Origin: Verrucomicrobiota bacterium
GTDB taxonomy: Bacteria; Verrucomicrobiota; Verrucomicrobiia; Verrucomicrobiales; DEV007
Length of the DNA: 46,319 nucleotides
Reading direction: 5' to 3'
NCBI GenBank assembly: GCA_030625775.1
Contig: DAOUQC010000035.1
Span: forward strand, 1-46,319
The translations under genes and the position numbers were made by a program. The stretch's first letter is position 1. The number at the start of each line of letters is the position of its first letter. This document shows positions 16,833 to 24,809 of this stretch, piece by piece. Under the pieces are notes generated by a model. The model made no database searches. It was not told the origin of the DNA and saw only the letters and a list, made by a program, of their open reading frames with translations.

Positions 16833-17837
16833 ATGGGGATGAGGGTCTGCTTAGGAAGAGGGGTATATATTGCCGGCATTGTGCTTTCTCTGGCGGGGAT
16901 GGCATGGGGGGCTGATGATGGAGATGACAAAACAAAAAGCAAGCCGCCACCGGCCTGGTTGAAGACGGTCACTCTGCTCGAAGCAGGCAAAGAACCGGCA
17001 TTAAAACCCTGTCGAATTCGATACAGTTTGAGCTGGAATCATCTGATCAATGCCGGAGAGGCTTCGATTGTGATGAGAAATGGAGGCAAGACCGGTGAGG
17101 CCTCGAATGAGCTTCTGACAGGAGAGGCGAGTGCTCGCAGTTCGGGAGGTGTCCGGCTTTTATGGGCTTATGACTGCGAGCTGAAATCCCAGGTAGACAA
17201 AACCCAGCTTCGACCAATGTGGTTCGAACATTCTGAAACAGAAAACGGGGAGACAGTTTCGTATCGAACCGATTTTAAACCCGGTAGAGTCGAGACTCGA
17301 CGCTATCAAACGGAAGCAAAAACAGGGAAAATAAAAACAAAAAAGCGCACTTTTAAATATGCGCATGTTTACGATTTATTGTCTTCTATTTTGTGTTTGC
17401 GTAGCCTGCCTTTGAAGACTGGAGAGACCCTGACCGGAGTGGTTCAACCCTTTGATGCTCCTTATCTGGTGAGTTTTGCAGTGCAAGGCCGGGAGAAGCG
17501 GGACTATCTGGGAAAAAAAAAGGATACGATCAGGTTGGGAATCAAAGTGCAGAAGATCAACAAGGACCTGTCTTTGAAAAAGTATAAAAAAATGAAAACG
17601 GCCACCCTGTGGGTGAGCGAGGATGAATACCGCCTGCCCTTGGAACTGCGTGCTGATATTTTTGTCGGTTATGTAGCGGCAACGCTGGTTGAGCGGGATT
17701 TTTTAGTTGGCTCGAAGGGGCTTATCGAGAACAAAAAAACTGCATCAGTGAAATCAGTAGAGGGGGACTTGGTCAAGAAGCCTGCAGTTGAAGTCGAACT
17801 GAAAAAAAAGAGCCTGCAATCAAAGGCCGGGGAGTAA
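16833..17837 (+). CDS. DUF3108 family periplasmic protein
   Basis: This 334-residue protein has a signal peptide (MGMRVCLGRGVYIAGIVLSL, cleavage near AWGA). The body has the DUF3108 plan: an early RIRYSLSWNHLINAGEASI strand pair, a central YDLLSSILCLRSLPLKTGETL segment in which processed substrate-like extensions are measured, and a final TLWVSEDEYRLPLELRADIFVGYVAATL block. Family members are predicted beta-barrel-like periplasmic proteins of unknown function. A lysine-rich tail follows. It is likely co-transcribed with the OB-fold protein 25 bp upstream. Function cannot be assigned. Confidence 0.7.
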   Translation: MGMRVCLGRGVYIAGIVLSLAGMAWGADDGDDKTKSKPPPAWLKTVTLLEAGKEPALKPCRIRYSLSWNHLINAGEASIVMRNGGKTGEASNELLTGEASARSSGGVRLLWAYDCELKSQVDKTQLRPMWFEHSETENGETVSYRTDFKPGRVETRRYQTEAKTGKIKTKKRTFKYAHVYDLLSSILCLRSLPLKTGETLTGVVQPFDAPYLVSFAVQGREKRDYLGKKKDTIRLGIKVQKINKDLSLKKYKKMKTATLWVSEDEYRLPLELRADIFVGYVAATLVERDFLVGSKGLIENKKTASVKSVEGDLVKKPAVEVELKKKSLQSKAGE

Positions 17838-17848
17838 AAGACAGGGGC

Positions 17849-18463
17849 TCAGCTGGTTTGCCCCGCCTCTTTGTCAGGCTCGGGTTCCGTGTCGGGATTT
17901 GCTTCGCAATCGGGACTGGAATCCGGATCGCTCGGAGCAGCTTTTTTTGCAGTGTTGTCCTGGTCGAGTAATTGGGAAACTTCTTCTTGTATTTTTTCGA
18001 CCTCGTCGAGTTTCAAGCGGGGATCGCGGATGACAAAGACGTCGCCGCTGGCCCGGTGCTCGTAGAGCAGCAGACGGCTGGAATCGGTTTCCTTAACTCC
18101 GACCGGGTGGAGGTTTTTTTTGCGCTCCAACATGAGGGTGAGGATGTAGCGGGCGTTTTCAGTGCTTGCCTCGTCTTCCTCGATCATACGACGGAGCATG
18201 GTCTCTGCCGATTCGTTCCCCAGCACTTCGACTTGGGTTTCTTCCTGTGGGTATTTGCAGGTTGTTTTCCAGAATGAGAATGGTTTGAAGGTCTCGGCCA
18301 GTTCCTTCCAAGCGGCTTCAGAAAAATCTTTCCTTAGAAAGCCCTCGCCTTCTGGGTCGTCAAAAATACAGGTGTAAAAGGACTGTCCATCAGCAAATTT
18401 TTTACCAGAGTGGGTACATTTGTTGTGTCGGCGGCTGATTTTCCAGTCTTGTTGAATGGCCAT
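17849..18463 (-). CDS. Conserved protein of unknown function, acidic C-terminus
   Basis: This 204-residue cytoplasmic protein begins MAIQQDWKISRRHNKCTHSGKK. The early CTHSGKKFADGQSFYTCIF has two cysteines 14 residues apart, and a later TTCKYP adds a third. A helical middle (ESAETMLRRMIEEDEASTENARYILTLMLERKK) leads to DVFVIRDPRLKLDEVEKIQEEVSQLL. The last 35 residues are Asp/Pro/Glu-rich and probably disordered. I recognise the type as a conserved unknown that may bind a metal through the N-terminal cysteines, but no function is supported. It lies 59 bp downstream of the LptF/G-like gene in the same direction. Confidence 0.7.
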   Translation of the reverse strand: MAIQQDWKISRRHNKCTHSGKKFADGQSFYTCIFDDPEGEGFLRKDFSEAAWKELAETFKPFSFWKTTCKYPQEETQVEVLGNESAETMLRRMIEEDEASTENARYILTLMLERKKNLHPVGVKETDSSRLLLYEHRASGDVFVIRDPRLKLDEVEKIQEEVSQLLDQDNTAKKAAPSDPDSSPDCEANPDTEPEPDKEAGQTS

Positions 18464-18522
18464 GGGTAAAAGTTGAAAGGGTCGAGTTGAAAATGAATGA
18501 AAGCTTTTCCGAACCTGTGTTT

Positions 18523-20280
18523 TTAAGCAGAGGACAGGTTGAATAGTTTGCGAAAGTAAGTCCCGTCAAGAATGGATTTGATATTGGGTGGTTGCCGGTT
18601 CTGGGAGCGGTAATAAAGCAGCATGGCTCCAACCCCGGCAAAAATAAAGTTGGTGGCCCAGGCGGCAACAAAGGGGGGAAGCTGTCCGCTTTGGCCAAAA
18701 GCCAGAAAGGTGCCTCGTAAAAGATACATGGCCGCAAAAATAAAGATCGAGGCAGCAACTCCGCCGAGTACCCCGCGGCGGGAGTAAACGATTCCCAGTG
18801 GGGCTGAGACGAGAACCATCACCAGGCAGCTCAATGGTTCCGCCCAGCAATACCACCAGTTGGTTCGATAGGGAGCGAGTTGCTTCCGATCATAATCTGC
18901 ATTTGTTCTTAGATAAGTAGTTAATTCCGGAATGCCCATGTATTCTGGATTGAGCGAAGCACTAACAACTTTCCAAGGAGTCTCCCGCCAGCCGGGGATC
19001 TCCAGGGATTCCCATGATTGAATGCTGGGGATGCCATCCGGACCGTAGGTGTAAGTTTTACCCTTGTACAGTTTCCAGGTGCGGTTACCAAAGAACCAGG
19101 TGGCAGAGTTGCCTCTCCAGCTGGTCAAAAGATTTTGCTCTTTATCGAATTGCCAGATAGCAACAGACCCCATGGTTTTCTGGGTGAAGTCGAGAGGCAC
19201 ACGGCCGACAAACCAAGTCCGCTTGTCTACTGGATTGACATACATCCAGCCGAGTTTAGCCCAGCGGCTGGATTTCTTTTTTTTCTTACTGCCGCCGCTT
19301 CTTTCTTCCTTGAATTCGCCGTCATGAATAGCCTGCAGGAGTGCTTCTTTTGTACCAACAGATTTTGGAGCCCAATGGTATTTAAAAACCAGACAGACCA
19401 AGGAACAATATAAGCCGATAATGAACAGCGGTTGTAGTACACGCATCATGCTACGGCCTGCCCCCAGCATGGATATCAGTTCGTTGGAGGCTGACATCCG
19501 GCTGAGTGAGTAGAGTAGGGAAAGTAGTAAGGTTACCGGGAGAACAAACAATATGACTTGCGGCAATTGAATAAAATAAAATTCGAGAATGGTAATGAGA
19601 TTGACTTTGGCGTCAGCAAAATCCGGCCCATTATCAGTGAGATCAAATATGAGCCAAATGGCTACAAACCCGATAAGGGTGAAAGCAAAGGGAGCCAGGA
19701 ATACGCGTACTACATACTGGTCCATGATGCTGGAGTGGAAGTGCAAGCGGGCCATTAGAGGGAAACTGAGGATAAGGATTCCGATCAGGAACAGCTTGCC
19801 TAAGTAGGCAATCACAGAGGGGTCTTCGCCGATTCGGCTGACTTGTATGTCTCTGAAGTTAGTGGTGAAATCAGTCGGTAACCATGCTGCCAGCACTCCG
19901 ATGGCAGCGATCCACATAACAATTTGGGTGATTCGTGATCGACGGATGGCTGATAGTCTTTTGCGAAGGCTGAAGATGGATATGAATAAACCTATGCTGA
20001 CAACAAGGGCCCCGAGGGTTTGAGCAAGGGCAATCCCGATGGGCGGGGTATCGCTGGGGTGCACCTTGCCTATACTCAGTTTTTCCTGATACTCTTCACT
20101 TAAATCGGAATAGGTTTCCCAAGACTCCCCACAGATCACAATCATCGACAGCAAGATGACAGCAAGGCTCAGCTGCAGCCAGAGTGCGCGTAAATTCCAA
20201 GTCTTTACACGTTCGGCCGAGTTGACAGAGAGTTTGGTCAAGCTGGCAACAAAAGGTTGATTTAGGATTTTTTTAATCAT
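18523..20280 (-). CDS. LptF/LptG family permease with extra N-terminal membrane domain
   Basis: The protein has 585 residues. The LptF/G (YjgP/YjgQ) core starts at about residue 186 with MDQYVVRVFLAPFAFTLIGF, followed by LPVTLLLSLLYSLSRMSASNELISMLGAG, a periplasmic beta-jellyroll-like region (about 340-480), and three C-terminal membrane helices. The family forms the inner-membrane half of the lipopolysaccharide export ABC system with LptB and LptC. Residues 1-185 are an extension with four more hydrophobic segments (about 33-50, 80-103, 117-134, 158-176), absent from classical LptF/G of about 360 residues. A lysine cluster (GGSKKKKKSS) lies in the periplasmic loop. RecO is upstream on the same strand. 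Confidence 0.85.
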   Translation of the reverse strand: MIKKILNQPFVASLTKLSVNSAERVKTWNLRALWLQLSLAVILLSMIVICGESWETYSDLSEEYQEKLSIGKVHPSDTPPIGIALAQTLGALVVSIGLFISIFSLRKRLSAIRRSRITQIVMWIAAIGVLAAWLPTDFTTNFRDIQVSRIGEDPSVIAYLGKLFLIGILILSFPLMARLHFHSSIMDQYVVRVFLAPFAFTLIGFVAIWLIFDLTDNGPDFADAKVNLITILEFYFIQLPQVILFVLPVTLLLSLLYSLSRMSASNELISMLGAGRSMMRVLQPLFIIGLYCSLVCLVFKYHWAPKSVGTKEALLQAIHDGEFKEERSGGSKKKKKSSRWAKLGWMYVNPVDKRTWFVGRVPLDFTQKTMGSVAIWQFDKEQNLLTSWRGNSATWFFGNRTWKLYKGKTYTYGPDGIPSIQSWESLEIPGWRETPWKVVSASLNPEYMGIPELTTYLRTNADYDRKQLAPYRTNWWYCWAEPLSCLVMVLVSAPLGIVYSRRGVLGGVAASIFIFAAMYLLRGTFLAFGQSGQLPPFVAAWATNFIFAGVGAMLLYYRSQNRQPPNIKSILDGTYFRKLFNLSSA

Positions 20281-20410
20281 TCCGTGGAGCAGATCCGCAT
20301 CCAGTGTTCGTTGTCATGGCCGGGTGCGACCGAGCAAGGATGAGATGGAATGGTGCGCGAGCGGGGGCATTGGGTCAAGTGCTTGTTGGCTGCAGTTCTG
20401 GAATTATCCT

Positions 20411-20944
20411 TCAGTTGCTTGTCATGTCGAGAAGCTCCTCGCGCTGCTTGGGCAGCTTGCCAAAGGTGTTGGAGATACTGATGGCGGGGCTTCGGGAGGG
20501 GTGGACGATTCCCAGACAACGAGCGAGTTCTTTTTCGAAATGCAGCACAGCTCGCTGAGTGGGGCGGTTTTGATCCAAATAGCCGAGGGATCGCTCTAGA
20601 AGATCGGTAAGCTCGGGGATGGGGGTGGCTGATTCGGCCACCTGCTCAATCAATTTCACGAAGTAGGCCGCTGCCAGGGTTTGCACATAAGAATCACGAA
20701 TGCCAACCCGGGTTTGAAGGATGGCGACGTCTTTCAAGATGTGGAGGTCGCTTTTCCTGCTACGGACAATTTCGATCTCGCAGAGGAAAAAGAGATCCAA
20801 CTTGCCCGCAAAGCGGTTTTTAGGTCTGCGGGCTCCTTTGGCCACGGTTTTGATCAAGCCCTGGGAACCGGAGCACCAGTGAATGATCAGGCTGGTTTCG
20901 GTCAGAGGAAAGCGTCGGATAAGGCTGGCAGTTGTTTTTTCCAA
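20411..20944 (-). CDS. recO: DNA repair protein RecO
   Basis: This 177-residue protein starts MEKTTASLIRRFPLTETSLIIHWCS and continues GLIKTVAKGARRPKNRFAGKLDLFFLCEIEIVRSRKSDLHIL, the N-terminal OB-fold of RecO with its basic AKGARRPK motif. The C-terminal helical domain (SYVQTLAAAYFVKLIEQV, RAVLHFEKELARCLGI) is present but shorter than in the 242-residue E. coli protein, and the zinc-binding cysteines of some RecO proteins are absent. It helps load RecA at gaps with RecR. The 130 bp between its stop and the LptF/G start show no convincing gene, though a short frame there ends in an ATGA overlap with the permease start. Confidence 0.85.
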   Translation of the reverse strand: MEKTTASLIRRFPLTETSLIIHWCSGSQGLIKTVAKGARRPKNRFAGKLDLFFLCEIEIVRSRKSDLHILKDVAILQTRVGIRDSYVQTLAAAYFVKLIEQVAESATPIPELTDLLERSLGYLDQNRPTQRAVLHFEKELARCLGIVHPSRSPAISISNTFGKLPKQREELLDMTSN

Positions 20945-21067
20945 TGCAGGTGGATGTAGGGAGTCTGTTGCTGGAGTCGATTACGGTTTGCAGAATCTGC
21001 TTGCGTGTCGAACAGTAGAGACAAATCGGAGAAGGGGGAACTAAAACCGTCGTCTGGGAACAAGAAA

Positions 21068-22162
21068 ATGGATTGGCAGGAAATTAATATAGACAAGCTG
21101 AAGGGGCGTCTGGATGACTTGAAGAAGTATGTGGATCTTCCCAAGCTGGAGAGCCAGCTGTCTGAACTGGAAGGGAAAATGAGTGCCCAGGATTTCTGGG
21201 ACGACAAGGAAGTTGCCCAGAAAACAGTGGCTGAGGTTTCCCGTATCAAAGGAAAGCTGACCCCCTTACGCGCTTTGGATAGTCGCATGGAAGATCTTGA
21301 GGTGCTGCTGGAGATGGCTGCTGATGATGAGGACTCGGCGAGCGAAGCCGAATCAGAATACGCTGCGCTGGCAAAAGATTTGGATGCGGTTGAACTGCAA
21401 ACATTACTGAGTGGCCGCCATGATGCAGAAAATGCCTTTGTGACGATTCATTCGGGAGCGGGTGGTACGGAAGCCTGTGACTGGGCGGATATGCTGTTGC
21501 GAATGTACCAGCGGTGGGGGGAGCGCAGAGGTTTTGGGGTTGAGATTGTGGATTTCCAGGGAGGGGAAGAAGTGGGCGTGCGCTCGGTGACCTTGAAGGT
21601 GGTCGGGGAAAATGCCTATGGCTATCTGAATACTGAAAACGGCGTACACCGCTTGGTCAGGATTTCACCTTTTGATTCGCAGGCGAGGCGACACACTTCT
21701 TTTGCCAGTCTGGATGTGATTCCAGAACTCGAAGACGATGATGAGATTGAAGTGAAGAAAGATGATTTGAAAATTGTGACGGCTCGCAGTGGTGGCAAGG
21801 GAGGTCAGAACGTAAACAAAGTTGAAACGGCTGTTCATCTGACTCACATCCCCACAGGAATTATTGTTCGTTGCAGTGCGGAGCGTAGCCAGCTTAAAAA
21901 CCGGGTGCTGGCGATGAAGTTACTGAAGGCCAAGTTGTTTAAACTCGAGGAAGACAAAAAGCGCTCGGAGATGGAACGTCAGTATGGGGAAAAAGGGGAA
22001 ATCGCCTGGGGAAGCCAGATCCGCTCCTATGTGTTCCAGCCCTACCAGATGGCAAAAGATCACCGTACCGGTTTCGAGATGGGCAACATCCAGGATGTGA
22101 TGGATGGCAATATCGATGGATTCATCGAGGCGAAGTTAAGAGGCCAGACTCCGGATAAGTAG
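21068..22162 (+). CDS. prfB: Peptide chain release factor 2
   Basis: 364 residues. The codon-recognition tripeptide SPF is at 200-202 ([16 protein letters not shown]) and the peptidyl-hydrolysis motif GGQ is at 245-247 ([20 protein letters not shown]). SPF identifies RF2 (UAA/UGA) rather than RF1 (PxT). The start ATG 21068 gives [23 protein letters not shown], which aligns with the E. coli RF2 N-terminus. A GTG at 21005 would add 21 residues with no better ribosome site. The reading frame runs through the place where many prfB genes have a programmed +1 frameshift, so autoregulation by frameshifting is absent here. It converges with the MFS gene at a 4-bp gap. Confidence 0.95.
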   Translation: MDWQEINIDKLKGRLDDLKKYVDLPKLESQLSELEGKMSAQDFWDDKEVAQKTVAEVSRIKGKLTPLRALDSRMEDLEVLLEMAADDEDSASEAESEYAALAKDLDAVELQTLLSGRHDAENAFVTIHSGAGGTEACDWADMLLRMYQRWGERRGFGVEIVDFQGGEEVGVRSVTLKVVGENAYGYLNTENGVHRLVRISPFDSQARRHTSFASLDVIPELEDDDEIEVKKDDLKIVTARSGGKGGQNVNKVETAVHLTHIPTGIIVRCSAERSQLKNRVLAMKLLKAKLFKLEEDKKRSEMERQYGEKGEIAWGSQIRSYVFQPYQMAKDHRTGFEMGNIQDVMDGNIDGFIEAKLRGQTPDK

Positions 22163-22166
22163 GGGC

Positions 22167-23438
22167 TCAATCCGCTTCTGCCGTCTCGTCCCTGAAGAAT
22201 AAGCCGAAGACGATAGCAGTGGCCAGGGCGATGAGGGCATTCACTTTCCAGAAAAAGGCAAAACCGGCGGTGGATATTTCCTTGGTATTTTCACCGATGA
22301 TACCAGTCAGGTAGCCGTTGAGCCAGCTGGCGGTGAGCGGACCGATACCAAGCATGACGAGCATGAACAGGGTTTGGGCAGAGTTCTTGATTTGCGGGGG
22401 CGCCACTCGATCTACGTAGATGAAGGCGGCTGCAAAAAAACCGGCAAAACAAAAACCATGTATGACCTGGGCACTGACATAAGCGGAGAGAGGCAGGTCG
22501 GTGATTGCGCAAATGCCATAACGCAGGGCATAGGCCAGTGCGCCGAAGGTAATGACGGCCCGGTAGCCGAATTTTGACAGACACAGGCCCAGCATGCCCA
22601 TAACGGCGATTTCCGAAAACTGTCCGATCGACATGGCAGGCATGATGTCGGATTGATCCAAGCCGTTGGCTTTGAGAAAGGGAGCCATTTGGAAAAAATA
22701 AATAGTGTGGATGGTAGCGATGGCGAGTCCGCACAACATCAGAATGGCAAAGGAGCGTTTGCGTAGCAGGCCAAGCGCTTCGATCAGAACAATTTTTTTG
22801 GATTGATTAGGCACAGGCGGAGTGGGGGGCAGAATGAACCAGCAGAAAACGGCGTAGACCATACACAGAACCCCGGCGATTTTCAGTGAGTCGAGCATGC
22901 GGGCGGTGATGTCCGTGTGTTCGATGCCCTTGAGGAAAGGGGGGAGCCATTGGAAGTGCAGGCCATGCTGCAGCCAGATCATGGAAAACCCCCAGCCAAC
23001 GGCTATCCAGGCGATGGTTCCCCACACGCGCACTCCCGGGAATTGGGTTTTCGGGTCTTTCAAATGGCGCATGGCCAGGGAATTGGTGAGTGAAACGGTG
23101 GGCAAATAAAGGATGGTGAAGGCGATGGAGAAACCCATCCATCCGGAAAAGGTGTTTTGGTAGGAGAGAAGGATTTTGATGATGCCGGTGAAAAATAATA
23201 GCACGGCGAGGATTTTTTCGGTAGGCAGATAACGATCGCAGATTTGGGCAATGAAGGGCGCGCAGATAGCACCGATAGCCATTGGAACACCAATGATGAG
23301 GCCTTTTTCCCTTTGCGTGAAACCGAGACCACCATCGACGATTGCCACCGTGAGGAAAAAGCCTGCCAGGGGAAACCAGAGCCCCTTGACGGCATACTCA
23401 AGGAACATCATGGCGTTGAGGCGGAAACGGAGGGGCAT
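22167..23438 (-). CDS. MFS transporter, nucleoside/sugar proton-symporter type
   Basis: This 423-residue protein has about twelve hydrophobic segments. The start is MPLRFRLNAMMFLEYAVKGLWFPLAGFFL, and the loop GFTQREKGLIIGVPMAIGAICAPFIAQICDRYL matches the loop 2-3 region of the nucleoside:H+ symporter (NupG/XapB) and LacY-like groups. VRVWGTIAWIAVGW and ALRYGICAITD fit the same family. It probably imports a sugar, nucleoside or derived compound. The Gfo/Idh/MocA oxidoreductase gene ends 50 bp upstream on the same strand, so the two may handle one substrate. The specific substrate cannot be read from the sequence. Confidence 0.82.
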   Translation of the reverse strand: MPLRFRLNAMMFLEYAVKGLWFPLAGFFLTVAIVDGGLGFTQREKGLIIGVPMAIGAICAPFIAQICDRYLPTEKILAVLLFFTGIIKILLSYQNTFSGWMGFSIAFTILYLPTVSLTNSLAMRHLKDPKTQFPGVRVWGTIAWIAVGWGFSMIWLQHGLHFQWLPPFLKGIEHTDITARMLDSLKIAGVLCMVYAVFCWFILPPTPPVPNQSKKIVLIEALGLLRKRSFAILMLCGLAIATIHTIYFFQMAPFLKANGLDQSDIMPAMSIGQFSEIAVMGMLGLCLSKFGYRAVITFGALAYALRYGICAITDLPLSAYVSAQVIHGFCFAGFFAAAFIYVDRVAPPQIKNSAQTLFMLVMLGIGPLTASWLNGYLTGIIGENTKEISTAGFAFFWKVNALIALATAIVFGLFFRDETAEAD

Positions 23439-23488
23439 TTAACAATTAGGAGTTAGTATTTATGCGCATCGTTGTCGAAGCGTATGAA

Positions 23489-24739
23489 TCAGGACGACAG
23501 GCCATGGTGTTGGTCGATGGGGATCTGGTAATCCCGTAGATCGCCGGACAGGACTTCTTCAATGGTGACGGTACGTCCGGCTTTTGCAGATTCGACGATG
23601 GCGTAGGCGCAGGCCAGATCCATGAGGCCTTCGCGCCCAGAGGTCTCTGGTTGACGCTTTTTGCGAATAGCCTGCATCCAGTCTTCCTGATTGAGGGCAA
23701 AGCTGTTGTCGAGTCCATAGGGAAAATGTTTTTTGCTGAGTTCGGCGGGGGCCTCGGCCCGGTAAAGGTCGGCCAGGGATCGGGTAGAGGGTTCGTTGTC
23801 CAAATGGATATTTCCGCCGCTTACGCGGCCTTTGCTGCCATAAAAAACCGGCCCGTCACCGACGACGGTATTGGTGCCGTGACCTGACCAGCCTCCAAAT
23901 ACAACTCCGCTTGCTCCCGAGGCTGTGCCGAAGGATGCGTAGAATGTGTCATCGGCATCACAGTCGATGGGATCAACCCGTTGGCCGTCCCGGAGAATAT
24001 AACGGGTGCTCTCGACGACGGATGTGCGGGCCGAGACATCCAGGATATCACCAGAGATATAACGGACGAGGTTGAACATATGGGGGCCGAGATCGAGGGC
24101 GATGCCGCCTGCTTCAACCAGTTCGTGCCGCCAGGGAGTCTCTGCGACAATGAGGTCGGGAGCCCACCAGGTGCCGATGTTGCCGAGCAGGGCCATCTGG
24201 AAATCACCCGCTGGGCCTTGAGGTGAAAATGCCCAGTGGAGGTGGCGGGTGGCGGGATCAAAACGCACGTTTTCGAATACTCCAAAAGTTACGCCAGCCT
24301 CATCGGCCTGGTCGCACATCTGGCGGGCGGCCTTCATGGTGATGGCAAGCGGTTTCTGGCTCATCAGGTGCTTGCCGTGCTGGAAACAAAGTTCAGCGAT
24401 CTTGTGGTGCAGTGAGTGAAGGGTGAAGTCATTGATAGCATCAACCGGGCCATGGGCGATCATTTCTTCGTAGTCGGTGAAGACTTCCACATCAGCATCA
24501 GGCTGGAAGTCGGACAGGTATTCATCATCAATAGCGAGGGGGTCGCCGGGCATGTCGCTGACCGCTTTTCGCTGCGGCGGGCCAGCTCCCCTTTGCACAT
24601 AACTCTGTGCGTCTTCTGCCTTGCGCGCACAAAGGGCGGTAATTTGAAAATTATCAACTCCTGCTTCACGAAGCAGGCGGTAACCCTGAAGATGGGCGGC
24701 TAGAATCCTGCCGCAGCCTATAATGCCGATACGAATCAT
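23489..24739 (-). CDS. Gfo/Idh/MocA family NAD(P)-dependent oxidoreductase
   Basis: This 416-residue protein has the dinucleotide-binding glycine motif at the N-terminus (IGIIGCGRILAAHLQGY) and ITALCARKAEDAQSY after the second strand. The KPLAIT motif of the family follows (LMSQKPLAITMKAARQM), with a C-terminal alpha/beta domain containing GGIALDLGPHMFNLVRYISG. It likely oxidises or reduces a sugar or inositol-type hydroxyl in the cytoplasm. It is upstream of the MFS transporter on the same strand. Length is above the common 340-390 because of an inserted segment near residues 60-85. Confidence 0.88.
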   Translation of the reverse strand: MIRIGIIGCGRILAAHLQGYRLLREAGVDNFQITALCARKAEDAQSYVQRGAGPPQRKAVSDMPGDPLAIDDEYLSDFQPDADVEVFTDYEEMIAHGPVDAINDFTLHSLHHKIAELCFQHGKHLMSQKPLAITMKAARQMCDQADEAGVTFGVFENVRFDPATRHLHWAFSPQGPAGDFQMALLGNIGTWWAPDLIVAETPWRHELVEAGGIALDLGPHMFNLVRYISGDILDVSARTSVVESTRYILRDGQRVDPIDCDADDTFYASFGTASGASGVVFGGWSGHGTNTVVGDGPVFYGSKGRVSGGNIHLDNEPSTRSLADLYRAEAPAELSKKHFPYGLDNSFALNQEDWMQAIRKKRQPETSGREGLMDLACAYAIVESAKAGRTVTIEEVLSGDLRDYQIPIDQHHGLSS

Positions 24740-24809
24740 AGTGGTAAGCTAGACAGGAAACTCGCTGTTGTGGCAAGCAATTATCGGTCTTAATGCGATG
24801 TCAACATTA

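Noticed and set aside
20277-20519. 80-codon minus-strand frame ending in an ATGA overlap with the LptF/G permease
   Set aside because: Half of it lies inside recO in another frame and the protein resembles nothing I know. Kept only as a remark under RecO.
21005-21067. GTG start for prfB adding 21 residues
   Set aside because: The added residues are polar and do not align with RF2, and there is no ribosome site. ATG 21068 matches the family N-terminus.
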